A stretch of DNA of 64,000 bases, from positions 2,611,466 to 2,675,465 of the forward strand of contig LT009756.1 of NCBI GenBank assembly GCA_900012615.1, in the 5' to 3' direction. The DNA is from Agrobacterium genomosp. 13 str. CFBP 6927. GTDB taxonomy: Bacteria; Pseudomonadota; Alphaproteobacteria; Rhizobiales; Rhizobiaceae. The notes beneath the pieces are model-generated. The model was not told where the DNA came from. It saw nothing but the letters and a program-made list of their open reading frames with translations, and did no database searches. Numbering within the stretch: the stretch's first letter is position 1; every line of letters begins with the position of its first letter. Below, piece after piece: positions 16,701-26,937 of the stretch. The position numbers and the translations under genes were made by a program.

Positions 16701-17956
16701 CCGTTGCGGCGCAGACCGCCGCCCAGGGTCTCGATGTGGACGGCACGGCTGCCATCGACGTGAAAATTTCCGGCAGCGCCACAGCACCTGTTGTTACCGG
16801 CAGCATCACCACCGATGGCACACGCTTGACCGACGTGCGCCGGAACCTGACCGTCAACGGACTGGCTGCAACCATCACCTTCGATCGCGACCGCGCCGTC
16901 ATCTCCCGATTGACGGGTAAGCTGGCAGGCGGCGGAACGATTTCGGGAACAGGCAGCGTCGGCATTGCCGGCGGATCGGGCTTCCCGGCCGATATTTCGA
17001 TCACGCTGGATCGTGCCGGCTATAATGACGGAACATTGGTGACCACGGTAGTGAGCGGAACGCTGACGCTGAAAGGCCCGCTGCTGAACTCGCCAGTTCT
17101 GGGCGGCAACCTGACGCTGGATAGAAGCGCCATCACTATTCCTGAGAAACTCCCTGCCTCGCTGACGGAAATCGACGTCAAGCATAAGAACGCCCCGCCC
17201 AAGGTACGTGCGCAGGCGAAAGCGCTAGGGGGCGATCAGGGCGGCAGCGGCAGTTCCTCCACCATCAATCTCGATCTGCAGGTGAATGCACCGAGTGGCA
17301 TCTTCGTGCGCGGTCGCGGCATCGACGCGGAACTGACTGGCAATCTGACCATCCGCGGCACGGCGGCCGTTCCGGTCATTTCCGGCGGCTTCGAAATGCG
17401 CCGCGGTCGGCTGGAAATCCTCACCCGTCGTCTTGATTTCACCACCGGCAACATCAGCTTCGGTGGCGGCCTCATTCCGGTTCTCGATATGAAGGCGGAC
17501 TCGACGGTTGGTTCAACCACCGTCACGGTTGCGGTTTCCGGCAATGCCAATGACCCGACATTCGCCTTCTCCTCGGCCCCTGCCCTGCCGCAGGATGAAG
17601 TCATGGCGCAGCTGATCTTTGGCCAGTCCATGTCGAAACTCTCTGCCTTGCAGATCGCCCGACTGGCAGATGCCGCCGCCCAGCTGGCCGGCGGTCGCTC
17701 AACCTCGCTGTTCGACAAGCTCAGAAGCAATCTCGGCGTCGATGATCTGGATATTTCCACCGATTCAGAAGGCCAGGCCCGCGTTTCCGCCGGTAAATAT
17801 CTCAATGAGAGAACCTATCTCGAACTGCAGCAGAGCGGTGAATCCGGTGCCAAAGCAATCATCAACCTCGATGTCGGGCGCGGTGTGAAACTGCGCGGTG
17901 AGGCGGGCGGCGATGGCGAAGGTGCAGCCGGTATATTTTACGAGAAAGAATATTAA
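13796..17956 (+). CDS. tamB: TamB, AsmA-like inter-membrane protein (DUF490)
   Basis: Very large 1386-aa periplasmic protein anchored by an N-terminal signal-anchor helix (residues about 12-35, LGYVALCGVVLALLVVLFVG). The long middle is repetitive beta-rich sequence typical of the AsmA/TamB bridge proteins. The C-terminal TamB domain includes GGFEMRRGRLEILTRRLDF and SSAPALPQDEVMAQLIFGQS, which are highly conserved in the family, and the protein ends EGAAGIFYEKEY. It forms a complex with TamA and is proposed to carry phospholipids or substrates across the periplasm. I chose the ATG at 13796; a TTG one codon earlier is also open. The gene follows tamA by 45 bp, so they form an operon. Confidence 0.93.
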   Translation: MRTLIRLLKWLGYVALCGVVLALLVVLFVGFTPMGARIAAKQISSLVSTPDQTIEISPPSGLLTGRLRLDNVTLSDRQGAYARVNQIAVDWSPLSLLAGTFHADRVSAGSIDVERKPLPAQETATKSAGNSSLPIEIAIDNFSFPDIGLGQSLLGRPFDLTAEGNLKAAQDDMRLSLTANRLNAPNASVNADVAFLPNENVLKLKAEMKEPEGGLLATLLSLPGTPAVAIDVNGEGPLSDWTGTLRGNVAGNQILNVTGRHLLADDGTRRIEIAGGGQPDLLLPPAFRQLFAGETKLDANATLSPQNRIEIGSSTLETGTLLLTASGIVDPNGQNDLSANLIGTAGPVDFRWPLNNGEVQALINGLDLSLKGNADAAHLKTTASLRSLSLPQGKLDDIKLTAESTDLNIANQSGTIQTVLSVAQSSFVSPDIDRLVRAPVTVKAPLRLTSSAIGFDGATLESASVGGTLNGSFDLANNRLTSSVQLFALPATLPPALAEKFDTTIALQGNIDLIIGGRTSVQNLVVKSGTIEAAGDVSLENDALSANLTGKFPALEKLTPQAKGVADFAIEASGALAAPDFNVTLSSESAILAGRKLEALKVNASGKADPKAPQAKLTASGSLDQQKIDANANVVQTENGTAIPEFHVAVGRNILDGQLQFSQQFLPSGNLSFNFPDLALLAALAAQQAEGDVAGDIALSNANGRIAATIKANGNSIRQGTTTISKLAADISIDDLQALAINGKVSADSVNAGAASISGLNATIGHSGTTTQFDVNGRYDNAPLVVKGSADTGGTPMTVRLDAFSAAPKGIAVRLEKPSTIAIQNGTARISDLTIITGDGRIEVNGTAGSALDINADIRSLPASLANAFAAGLDAAGSISGTVSAKGAASDPSVDYNLNWANAEVSQTRAAGLAALGIKANGRFAGGTLQIDTNVTGQGGMALSGGGSLGIAGNRPLSMAFTGRLPFSAVAAQTAAQGLDVDGTAAIDVKISGSATAPVVTGSITTDGTRLTDVRRNLTVNGLAATITFDRDRAVISRLTGKLAGGGTISGTGSVGIAGGSGFPADISITLDRAGYNDGTLVTTVVSGTLTLKGPLLNSPVLGGNLTLDRSAITIPEKLPASLTEIDVKHKNAPPKVRAQAKALGGDQGGSGSSSTINLDLQVNAPSGIFVRGRGIDAELTGNLTIRGTAAVPVISGGFEMRRGRLEILTRRLDFTTGNISFGGGLIPVLDMKADSTVGSTTVTVAVSGNANDPTFAFSSAPALPQDEVMAQLIFGQSMSKLSALQIARLADAAAQLAGGRSTSLFDKLRSNLGVDDLDISTDSEGQARVSAGKYLNERTYLELQQSGESGAKAIINLDVGRGVKLRGEAGGDGEGAAGIFYEKEY

Positions 17957-18015
17957 GCACGCCAGTAAAAATGCGTAGCGGCTTTACGTCCGGACAATGC
18001 GTAAATCAAAGAAGA

Positions 18016-18051
18016 GAGTGTTTTCGCGCTTCGAAGGAAACGAAAACACTC
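18016..18051 (+). repeat. 11-bp perfect inverted repeat downstream of tamB, upstream of cheW
   Basis: GAGTGTTTTCG (18016-18026) and CGAAAACACTC (18041-18051) form an 11-bp perfect stem with a 14-nt loop. No U-tract follows. It may be the tamB transcript end or part of the cheW regulatory region. Confidence 0.5.
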
Positions 18052-18111
18052 CAGAGCCGTCCGCATTTAGGTTTGCGAAACCATCTCATGTTACGAATCC
18101 TCCATTGAAGA

Positions 18112-18128
18112 CGGAAATAGTATTTCCG
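18112..18128. promoter_or_regulatory. Perfect 17-bp palindrome upstream of cheW (candidate operator)
   Basis: CGGAAATA-G-TATTTCCG: 8-bp arms around one base, about 95 bp upstream of the cheW ATG in the non-coding gap after tamB. The compact symmetric form looks like a dimeric repressor or activator site. No regulator is identifiable from the sequence. Confidence 0.45.
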
Positions 18129-18221
18129 GCTGTTCAGGCACCAGGCAGAACGCCAAATCCGCATATGCAAGTGTCGGTGCACTTGCGCCGGCCTCCACAG
18201 CGAGCATTGGGAAGAATTCTG

Positions 18222-18698
18222 ATGGCAATGATTAACTCTACCAATTTTGGCGGTGAGACGCTGGAAATCATCGCGTTCCGTCTGCACGATCAGGAATTCT
18301 GCGTGAAGACGACGACTATCCGCGAAATTCGCGGCTGGGCGCCTTCCACGCCCATTCCCCACGCGCCGAAAGACGTCATCGGCGTCATGAACCTGCGCGG
18401 TTCGGTCATTCCGATCATCGATCTGGCTCACAAGCTCGGCATGAAAAGCACCGTTGCAAACGAGAGAAGCGCCATCGTCGTAGCAGAAGTGCACAACATG
18501 GTCATCGGCATGCTCGTCGACCGCGTGTCCGACATTCTGACAATCCCGGCAAATCAGGTCCAGCCGGTTCCGGAAATTTCGGCATCTTTCGACAAGTCCT
18601 ATTCGGAAGGCATCATTGCCAACGAACATGGAATGATCTGCTTCCTGAACCTCGCAAAGATGTTCAAGGGTACCGAAGCAGAAGATCTCGCGGCCTAA
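18222..18698 (+). CDS. cheW: CheW chemotaxis coupling protein
   Basis: Cytosolic CheW-domain adaptor of 158 aa that links chemoreceptors to CheA. Characteristic segments are EIIAFRLHDQEFCVKTTTIR near the N-terminus, PHAPKDVIGVMNLRGSVIPI around residues 45-65, and GMLVDRVSDILTIP around 95-108. I chose the ATG at 18222 because the CheW fold begins right after it and GGGAAG lies upstream; the open frame extends further 5' but with no CheW-like sequence. It is not next to cheA, cheY, cheR or cheB. The neighbouring gene is a chemoreceptor, so the pair probably forms a receptor-adaptor module served by the main chemotaxis cluster elsewhere. A terminator follows. Confidence 0.93.
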   Translation: MAMINSTNFGGETLEIIAFRLHDQEFCVKTTTIREIRGWAPSTPIPHAPKDVIGVMNLRGSVIPIIDLAHKLGMKSTVANERSAIVVAEVHNMVIGMLVDRVSDILTIPANQVQPVPEISASFDKSYSEGIIANEHGMICFLNLAKMFKGTEAEDLAA

Positions 18699-19017
18699 GC
18701 CGAGAAGACAGGTCCGACGACGTTCGCACCTGCTTTTATCCCCGTCAAACCATACCGCCGGTGCTTATGCCCGGCGGTTTTGCTTTTCCTGCTGCGCGAC
18801 TTCGCTAAATAAGAACATTTTAATATTATAGATATCTAATATTAAAGCCGAAGATCAGTACCTCACCGCAACGATACCTGACCAAGGCAGAAAAGTCGCA
18901 AGTGCCTGAATTGCTGCTTTCAGCAGCAAAACCTGTCCGATGTTCAAAGTAATACGGCGTGAACCGCATATACTGTGTGGTTCGCCGCACCATGGACCGA
19001 AATTTGGGGGACGTCCA
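18699..19017. promoter_or_regulatory. Gap between cheW and the chemoreceptor: terminator plus AT-rich inverted repeat
   Basis: This 319-bp non-coding gap holds the cheW terminator at 18754-18785 and, at 18819-18846, an AT-only perfect 10-bp inverted repeat (TTTAATATTA / TAATATTAAA around TAGATATC). The receptor's ribosome-binding site (GGGGGACG) lies at its right end. The terminator argues that the receptor has its own promoter, probably near the AT-rich repeat. Confidence 0.5.
18754..18785 (+). terminator. Intrinsic terminator of cheW
   Basis: ACCGCCGG (18754-18761), 9-nt loop, CCGGCGGT (18771-18778), followed by TTTGCTTTT. A strong stem with a broken U-tract. Confidence 0.8.
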
Positions 19018-20790
19018 ATGCTGGGGTTAGGGAAAAGCGCAGATAACCGAAACATCCTCGATGCGATATCCAGATCGCAGGCGGTTATAGAATTCGATCT
19101 CAAAGGCAATATTCTCACGGCAAACAGCAATTTCTGCATGGCGCTCGGTTATGAGCTCACCGAGATCGTCGGCAAACATCATCGCATCTTCTGCGACCGG
19201 GATCTCGCATCATCGCGCGCCTATCAGGAATTCTGGGAATCCCTTGCCCGGGGCGAGTTTCAGGCCAAGGAATACCGCCGCATCCGCAAGGACGGCTCGG
19301 TCATCTGGATCGAAGCCTCCTACAACCCGATCTTCCGTTCGGGCAAACCCTATAAGGTCGTCAAGATCGCGACTGACATCACCGCCAAGAAGATCAAGGC
19401 TGTGGAAGATGCCGGCAAGCTGGAGGCGCTGTCGCGCTCCCAGGCGACGATCGAATTTTTCCCCGACGGCACGATCATTACCGCCAATCCGAATTTCTGC
19501 GCCACGGTGAATTACGACCTCAAGGAAATTGAGGGCAAACACCACCGCATGTTCTGCGATCCCACTTACGCGGCGTCGCCGGCCTATGCCAATTTCTGGC
19601 AACGGCTGGCATCGGGAGAATTCATCTCGGACGAGTTCGTTCGCTACGGAAAAAACGGCAAGGAAATATGGATTCAGGCCGCCTATAATCCGGTGCTGGA
19701 TGAAGCGGGCAAGGTGGTGAAGGTCGTAAAATTCGCAACCGACGTCACCCCGCGCATGAGCGCGATCACCGTTCTTGCCGAAGCCTTGCAGGCGCTTGCC
19801 GAAGGCGATCTGGTCCAGCGCCTCGACAATAGTTTCGTACCAAGCATGGAGAAGTTGCGGCACGACTTCAACGACGTGGTCGGCAAGCTTCAGACCACCA
19901 TGCAGACGATCGCCCACAATGCGTCGACAATCGCATCCGGCTCGGGCGAGATACGCATAGCCGCGGATCAGCTCTCGCAACGCACCGAACAGCAGGCCGC
20001 CTCGCTGGAGGAAACCGCAGCGGCACTGGAGGAAATCACCACTACGGTTAGCGATGCCAGCCAGCGCGCCGGCGAAGCCGGAAAGCTGGTGCTGCGCACG
20101 AAAGATCACGCCGAACATTCCGGCGAAATCGTTCAGCAGGCAATTTCCGCCATGGACGCCATTTCGCGCTCCTCAGGCGAAATCACCAACATTATCGGCG
20201 TCATAGATGATATCGCCTTCCAGACCAATCTCCTTGCCCTGAATGCGGGCGTCGAGGCCGCCCGCGCCGGGGAGGCGGGCAAGGGTTTTGCCGTCGTGGC
20301 GCAGGAGGTCCGGGAACTCGCGCAACGATCCGCCGTTGCCGCCAAGGAAATCAAGTCCCTCATCAACACCTCGCGCGAACAGGTCGCCAATGGTGTTGAT
20401 CTGGTCGGCAGAACCGGCGGCGCCCTGCGGGATATTCAGTCCCAGATGGGTGAAATCGATGCCAACGTCTCGGCCATTGTCGAGGCATCGCGCGAACAGG
20501 CGAACGGGCTGAGAGAGATCAACCAGGCCGTCAACGTCATGGATCAGGCGACCCAGAAAAATGCCGCCATGGTGGAGGAAACCACCGCTGCCAGCCATGG
20601 TCTCGCCAATGAAGCTGAAACACTGCACGAATTACTGCGCCAGTTCAGAATATCGCGTGACGTGCCCCTTTCCTCCACCCAGCCGAACGACAGGAAGCCA
20701 GCCGCCGTCACCAGACTGGCAGCGCCGCAACAGCGATATGCCGCGGTGAGATCGCATGGAAACGTGGTGGCAGAATGGGCGGAGTTTTAG
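19018..20790 (+). CDS. Soluble double-PAS methyl-accepting chemotaxis protein with C-terminal CheR/CheB tether
   Basis: Cytoplasmic chemoreceptor of about 590 aa without transmembrane helices. Two consecutive PAS+PAC units (about residues 15-125 and 135-247) share near-duplicate text: FDLKGNILTANSNFCMALGY versus FFPDGTIITANPNFCATVNY, then GKHHRIFC versus GKHHRMFC. A linker is followed by the signalling domain, with the hairpin-tip motif IIGVIDDIAFQTNLLALNAG. The protein ends EWAEF, matching the aromatic-x-x-aromatic pentapeptide that docks CheR/CheB. I chose the ATG at 19018 because GGGGGACG precedes it; an upstream in-frame extension lacks PAS sequence. The architecture resembles soluble PAS receptors such as Azospirillum AerC, suggesting redox or energy taxis; the ligand or cofactor is not visible. 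Confidence 0.92.
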   Translation: MLGLGKSADNRNILDAISRSQAVIEFDLKGNILTANSNFCMALGYELTEIVGKHHRIFCDRDLASSRAYQEFWESLARGEFQAKEYRRIRKDGSVIWIEASYNPIFRSGKPYKVVKIATDITAKKIKAVEDAGKLEALSRSQATIEFFPDGTIITANPNFCATVNYDLKEIEGKHHRMFCDPTYAASPAYANFWQRLASGEFISDEFVRYGKNGKEIWIQAAYNPVLDEAGKVVKVVKFATDVTPRMSAITVLAEALQALAEGDLVQRLDNSFVPSMEKLRHDFNDVVGKLQTTMQTIAHNASTIASGSGEIRIAADQLSQRTEQQAASLEETAAALEEITTTVSDASQRAGEAGKLVLRTKDHAEHSGEIVQQAISAMDAISRSSGEITNIIGVIDDIAFQTNLLALNAGVEAARAGEAGKGFAVVAQEVRELAQRSAVAAKEIKSLINTSREQVANGVDLVGRTGGALRDIQSQMGEIDANVSAIVEASREQANGLREINQAVNVMDQATQKNAAMVEETTAASHGLANEAETLHELLRQFRISRDVPLSSTQPNDRKPAAVTRLAAPQQRYAAVRSHGNVVAEWAEF

Positions 20791-20838
20791 CCGCGCAGAC
20801 CAGGTCGAAAGACCACGGGCAGATATAGGCCCTCGGCG

Positions 20839-21717
20839 CTATAAAATAATACGATCTGCACGGGTGAAGATTTCAAAATCTTCACCCCGCACCAGCGCAA
20901 CAAGCGTGATGCCCGCTCTCTCGGCAGTTTCGATGGCAAGTGCGGTGGGAGCCGAAATTGCCGCTAAAACGGGACTACCGAGGATCGCCGTCTTCTGGAC
21001 CATCTCCACCGACAAGCGGCTGGTAACGACGACAATGCCCGCCCCCGCGGATATGCCGGCATTGACGACCGCACCGGCAAGCTTGTCGAGCGCGTTATGG
21101 CGGCCGACATCCTCACGCGCGGCAAACAGGCCTTTTCCAGGATCATAAAAACCCGCACCGTGAACGGCCCTTGTCTCGCGGTTAAGGCTTTGCGCATCGT
21201 TGAGCGCTTTCATCGCGGCAACAATCCCATGGCCGTCAATGGACATTCTCGCACCGCTTAGATCCGGCACAACCCGCACGGCCTGCTCGATGGATTCAAT
21301 CCCGCACAGGCCGCAGCCGACAGGGCCTGCCATGTGCCGCCGCCTCGCGCGCAGCGCCTCTGCTTCAGCGTCCCGCAGATCCACCTGAACATCATAACCT
21401 TGCCCTGCCTCGACCACCTCGACTGAGAGGATTTCAGAACGCATCGATATGATGCCCTCCGTGAGACTGAAGCCGACGGCGAAATCGACAAGATCGGCGG
21501 GGCTTGCCATCATCACCGCATGGGTGCTGCCACCGTAAGAAAAGGCAACGGGCACCTCTTCCGGCACGGCCCTCTCACCTGCGGTTACGACACCCTGTTG
21601 CAAAGCGGTTCTCGCAACCCTTCGGTAACTTACCTCTGCCGACACCGCATTACTCCTCCAGTCTGGAAATGCGCCTCGCCTTGCCCAATCGGCGGAAGCG
21701 GCATCTCGTCTCAGCAT
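20839..21717 (-). CDS. fdhD: Formate dehydrogenase accessory sulfurtransferase FdhD
   Basis: FdhD transfers sulfur from a desulfurase to the bis-MGD molybdenum cofactor of formate dehydrogenase. The protein (about 292 aa from the ATG at 21715-21717) carries the essential cysteine motif VGCGLCGIES, the conserved HGAGFYD (usually HxAA/GF), REDVGRHNALDKLAGA, and TSRLSVEMVQKTAILGSPVL near the C-terminus. The reading frame stays open to 21840, but that extra N-terminus is Arg-rich and not family-like, so the start is uncertain. No formate dehydrogenase genes are in the window. The gene sits downstream of, and on the same strand as, atpC, separated by that operon's terminator. Confidence 0.9.
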   Translation of the reverse strand: MLRRDAASADWARRGAFPDWRSNAVSAEVSYRRVARTALQQGVVTAGERAVPEEVPVAFSYGGSTHAVMMASPADLVDFAVGFSLTEGIISMRSEILSVEVVEAGQGYDVQVDLRDAEAEALRARRRHMAGPVGCGLCGIESIEQAVRVVPDLSGARMSIDGHGIVAAMKALNDAQSLNRETRAVHGAGFYDPGKGLFAAREDVGRHNALDKLAGAVVNAGISAGAGIVVVTSRLSVEMVQKTAILGSPVLAAISAPTALAIETAERAGITLVALVRGEDFEIFTRADRIIL

Positions 21718-21833
21718 CACATCTAGCCCATGCCCCTGAAAATCGGAATCTATTTCGGGCAATAGCGGCAGTCGACCAAGAGAGCGACCCTCACGAGAAC
21801 GAATTTCTTTCCTCAGATGACAGACGCGGGCTG

Positions 21834-21863
21834 AAAACAAAAAAGCGACCGAGGCGGCCGCTT
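21834..21863 (-). terminator. Intrinsic terminator of the atp operon
   Basis: On the minus strand AAGCGGCCG, loop CCT, CGGTCGCTT (21863 to 21843, one G-U pair), followed by TTTTGTTTT. It lies about 50 bp after the atpC stop. Confidence 0.85.
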
Positions 21864-21915
21864 TTCTGGTTTGAAATTGTGTGGGCAGTCATTCTTTCGA
21901 ACCCGCCCGGTGCTT

Positions 21916-22326
21916 TCAAGCAGCGACGAGAACCTCATGCAGGTTCGTCAGTTCGTAGAGATGCTTTTCAAGCTTGGTCAGATGCTCGTGGTGATGATTA
22001 CCCTCCTGGATTTCGGCCTTGGCCGCATCGATACGCTTCTGCAGCGTGTCGGGGGACATATCATCGGCCGAAACGGCGGATTCTGCCAGAAGCGTGCAAC
22101 CCGTCGGGAGAATATCGGCAAAACCGCCGAAAACGACGTATTTATGCGTTTCGCCGGAGGCGAACTTCACCGTCACCAGGCCCGGCTTGATCGTCGTCAT
22201 GGTCGGCGCATGATTTGCCAGCACCGTCATCTCACCCAGCGTAGCCGGGATGACGACTTCCGTAACCGTTTCGGAAACGAGCAGACGTTCCGGGGAAACG
22301 AGATCGAATTTGAAACTGTCAGCCAT
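21916..22326 (-). CDS. atpC: F1 ATP synthase subunit epsilon
   Basis: Epsilon subunit of 136 aa, part of the central rotor stalk and an inhibitor of ATP hydrolysis. The beta-sandwich domain is recognisable from FKFDLVSPERLLV, the conserved GEMTVLANHAPTMTTIKPG and the segment VVFGGFADILPTGCTLLAE. A C-terminal helical region follows (DTLQKRIDAAKAEIQEGNHH). It is the last gene of atpHAGDC, 128 bp after atpD, an unusually long gap for this operon, and precedes a terminator. Confidence 0.96.
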   Translation of the reverse strand: MADSFKFDLVSPERLLVSETVTEVVIPATLGEMTVLANHAPTMTTIKPGLVTVKFASGETHKYVVFGGFADILPTGCTLLAESAVSADDMSPDTLQKRIDAAKAEIQEGNHHHEHLTKLEKHLYELTNLHEVLVAA

Positions 22327-22454
22327 GGCTATTCACTTCTTTTCAATTACGCGGGCGTCACGGACTTGTCTTCTACAATGCTGGCAAAGCCATTCCGGTT
22401 TCGCCGCCATTGCCGGCAAGGCGCGCGGTTGATCCACGCGCCTGCAATTCATAA

Positions 22455-23927
<1,473 letters not shown>

Positions 23928-23932
23928 TTACC

Positions 23933-24811
23933 TCAGAGCGCTTCCGCGCCCGAAATGATTTCAATGAGTTCCTTGGTGATCTGAGCCTGACGCTGACGGT
24001 TGTAGGAAAGCGTCAGCTTGTTGATCATCTCACCGGCATTGCGCGTTGCATTGTCCATCGCGCTCATCTTGGCGCCCATTTCACCGGCAACGTTTTCGAG
24101 CAGAGCCCGGAAAACCTGAACCGAAATGTTGCGCGGAATAAGGTCTTCCAGAATAGAAGCCGCATCCGGCTCATATTCGTAGACGGCGTTCTGCGTCGTC
24201 TCATCCGCTTCCACGACAGGCGTAGCGGCCGGAATGAGCTGCAGGCCGGTCGGGATCTGGCTGATGACGGACTTGAATTCCGAATAGATCAGCGTGCAGA
24301 CGTCGAATTCGCCAGCGTTGAAGAGCGAGATCACCTTCTTGGCGATCTGGTCGGCATTTTCAAAACCGACCTTCTTCACGTCGCGCAGTTCGACGCGCTC
24401 GATGATGTTGGCTGCAAATTCGCGGCGAAGGCTGTCGTAACCCTTCTTGCCAACCGTGATGATCTTGACCGTCTTGCCTTCCGAAATCAGCTTGCGGGCA
24501 TGATCGCGGGCAAAACGGGAAATCTGCGAGTTGAAACCGCCGCAAAGACCACGTTCAGCCGTGCAGACGACGAGCAGATGCACGTCGTCCTTGCCGGTGC
24601 CGGTCATCAGCGCCGGAGCAACGTCCGCCTCAACCGCCGTGGCGATGTTGGCAAGAACGGCGCTCATGCGCTGAGAATAAGGCCGGGCGGCCTCCGCAGC
24701 TTCCTGGGCGCGCCGAAGCTTCGCCGCGGCGACCATTTTCATCGCCTTGGTAATCTTCTGCGTCGCCTTCACCGAGGCAATGCGGTTTTTCAGATCCTTT
24801 AGTGAAGGCAT
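23933..24811 (-). CDS. atpG: F1 ATP synthase subunit gamma
   Basis: Gamma subunit of 292 aa, the rotating shaft of F1. It begins [20 protein letters not shown], the family N-terminus, and ends with the coiled-coil C-terminal helix [20 protein letters not shown] followed by [16 protein letters not shown]. Both terminal helices form the coiled coil inserted in the alpha3beta3 ring. It lies 30 bp after atpA and 23 bp before atpD. Confidence 0.98.
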   Translation of the reverse strand: MPSLKDLKNRIASVKATQKITKAMKMVAAAKLRRAQEAAEAARPYSQRMSAVLANIATAVEADVAPALMTGTGKDDVHLLVVCTAERGLCGGFNSQISRFARDHARKLISEGKTVKIITVGKKGYDSLRREFAANIIERVELRDVKKVGFENADQIAKKVISLFNAGEFDVCTLIYSEFKSVISQIPTGLQLIPAATPVVEADETTQNAVYEYEPDAASILEDLIPRNISVQVFRALLENVAGEMGAKMSAMDNATRNAGEMINKLTLSYNRQRQAQITKELIEIISGAEAL

Positions 24812-24841
24812 CCGTTATCCGTCCGAGTAAAAGAGCCCTGA

Positions 24842-26371
24842 TTACGAGAAAGACTTGGCGAAGTTATCAAGAGCGCCCTTGAGCTTGCCCTTGGTATCGT
24901 CGCTGATAGACTTTTCCGTGCGGATGGTGTCGAGGATCGCCTTGCCTTCCGAGCGGAGGTAGGAGAGCAGACCCTGCTCGAACTTGCCGACCTGTGCGAC
25001 CGGGATCTTGTCGAGGTAGCCGTTGACACCGGCGAAGATCACCGCGACCTGTTCTTCCGTCTTGAGCGGAGAGAACTGCGGCTGCTTCAGAAGCTCGGTC
25101 AGGCGGGCGCCGCGGTTGAGCAGGCGCTGCGTGGAAGCATCGAGGTCCGAACCGAACTGGGCGAAGGCAGCCATTTCGCGATACTGGGCGAGTTCACCCT
25201 TGATCGAACCGGCAACCTGCTTCATCGCCTTGATCTGAGCGGCAGAGCCAACGCGCGAAACCGACAGACCGACGTTAACGGCCGGACGAATGCCCTGGTA
25301 GAACAGGTCGGTTTCAAGGAAGATCTGGCCGTCGGTGATCGAGATCACGTTGGTCGGAATAAAGGCCGAAACGTCGTTACCCTGGGTTTCGATGACAGGC
25401 AGAGCCGTCAGCGAGCCAGCGCCCATTTCGTCGGAGAGCTTTGCAGCGCGCTCGAGAAGACGGGAGTGAAGGTAGAAAACGTCGCCCGGATAAGCTTCGC
25501 GGCCCGGAGGACGACGCAGCAGAAGCGACATCTGACGATAGGCAACGGCCTGCTTGGAAAGGTCGTCATAACCGATGAGAGCGTGCTTGCCGTTGTCACG
25601 GAAGTACTCACCCATGGCGCAACCGGCGAACGGAGCGAGGTACTGCATCGGAGCCGGGTCGGAAGCGGTAGCAGCAACGATGATCGAATACTGCAGCGCG
25701 CCGCGCTCTTCCAGAACCTTCACGAACTGGGCAACGGTCGAACGCTTCTGACCGATAGCGACGTACACGCAATAAAGCTTGTCGCCGTCAGGGCCATTGT
25801 CGTGAATGGCCTTCTGGTTCAGGATCGTGTCGAGAATGATGGCGGTCTTGCCGGTCTGGCGGTCGCCGATGACGAGCTCGCGCTGGCCGCGGCCAACCGG
25901 GATGAGCGCGTCGATGGCCTTGAGGCCGGTCGACATCGGCTCATGAACCGACTTGCGCGGAATGATGCCGGGAGCCTTGACGTCAACGCGCGAACGCTTG
26001 GCGGCATTGATCGGGCCCTTGCCGTCGATCGGGTTGCCAAGCGCGTCAACGACGCGGCCGAGCAGTTCCGGACCAACGGGAACGTCAACGATAGCGCCAG
26101 TCCGCTTTACGGTGTCGCCTTCCTTGATGTCACGGTCCGAACCGAAGATAACCACACCGACGTTGTCGGCTTCAAGGTTGAGCGCCATGCCGCGAATGCC
26201 GCCGGGGAACTCGACCATTTCGCCGGCCTGAACATTGTCGAGGCCATAGACGCGGGCGATACCGTCACCGACGGAAAGCACCTGACCGACTTCCGAGACT
26301 TCCGCCTCGTTGCCGAAATTTTTGATTTGATCTTTCAGAATTGCGGAAATTTCCGCGGCGCGGATATCCAT
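24842..26371 (-). CDS. atpA: F1 ATP synthase subunit alpha
   Basis: Alpha subunit of 509 aa with non-catalytic nucleotide sites. Visible landmarks are the N-terminal [20 protein letters not shown], the P-loop [13 protein letters not shown], the [20 protein letters not shown] segment, and [20 protein letters not shown] with the arginine finger. The start ATG overlaps the atpH stop by one base (TGATG), implying translational coupling. Confidence 0.98.
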   Translation of the reverse strand: MDIRAAEISAILKDQIKNFGNEAEVSEVGQVLSVGDGIARVYGLDNVQAGEMVEFPGGIRGMALNLEADNVGVVIFGSDRDIKEGDTVKRTGAIVDVPVGPELLGRVVDALGNPIDGKGPINAAKRSRVDVKAPGIIPRKSVHEPMSTGLKAIDALIPVGRGQRELVIGDRQTGKTAIILDTILNQKAIHDNGPDGDKLYCVYVAIGQKRSTVAQFVKVLEERGALQYSIIVAATASDPAPMQYLAPFAGCAMGEYFRDNGKHALIGYDDLSKQAVAYRQMSLLLRRPPGREAYPGDVFYLHSRLLERAAKLSDEMGAGSLTALPVIETQGNDVSAFIPTNVISITDGQIFLETDLFYQGIRPAVNVGLSVSRVGSAAQIKAMKQVAGSIKGELAQYREMAAFAQFGSDLDASTQRLLNRGARLTELLKQPQFSPLKTEEQVAVIFAGVNGYLDKIPVAQVGKFEQGLLSYLRSEGKAILDTIRTEKSISDDTKGKLKGALDNFAKSFS

Positions 26372-26937
26372 CAGCCAACCTCTTTCAGTGCAAGCTTAAG
26401 GGTGGAAAGTTTGGTGCGAAGAGACGTATCGATCTGGCGGGAACCGACCTTGACGATCAGGCCGCCGAGGATCGACGGATCGACGGTAACGGAAATCGTC
26501 ACATCCTTGCCGGTAACGCTCTTCAGCGCCGCTTTCAGTTCAGTTTCCTGCGCCTCGTCGAGCGCATGTGCCGAGGTAACCTCGGCGGTGATTTCGCCGC
26601 GGTGGGCGGCGGCAATGGTGCGGTAGGCGCGGATCATGCCGGGAACGGCAAAGAGACGGCGATTATTGGCAACGACCTTGAGGAAATTGACAGCAAGACC
26701 GGCGATACCGGCCTTCTCGCAGATTGCGGTGATTGCCTTGAACTGATCCTCGGCGGAAAACACCGGGCTCGCAACCAGACGCTTCAAATCGTCGCTTTCG
26801 TCCAGAAGTGCGCCGAACTTATCCAGATCGGCCCCAACCGCTTCGACCGCACCCGCTTCCAAAGCAAGCTCGAAAAGCGACGACGCATACCTTTCCGCTA
26901 CACCGGATGTTCCATGGGAGGTGTCTGCCACGGGCAC
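26371..26937 (-). CDS. atpH: F1 ATP synthase subunit delta
   Basis: Delta subunit (OSCP homologue) of 188 aa connecting F1 to the peripheral stalk b/b' subunits. The N-terminal helical bundle begins after a short leader at [16 protein letters not shown]. The conserved C-terminal segment [20 protein letters not shown] is intact. It is the first gene of the F1 operon. As usual in Rhizobiales, the Fo genes are not adjacent and must be elsewhere. Confidence 0.96.
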   Translation of the reverse strand: MPVADTSHGTSGVAERYASSLFELALEAGAVEAVGADLDKFGALLDESDDLKRLVASPVFSAEDQFKAITAICEKAGIAGLAVNFLKVVANNRRLFAVPGMIRAYRTIAAAHRGEITAEVTSAHALDEAQETELKAALKSVTGKDVTISVTVDPSILGGLIVKVGSRQIDTSLRTKLSTLKLALKEVG

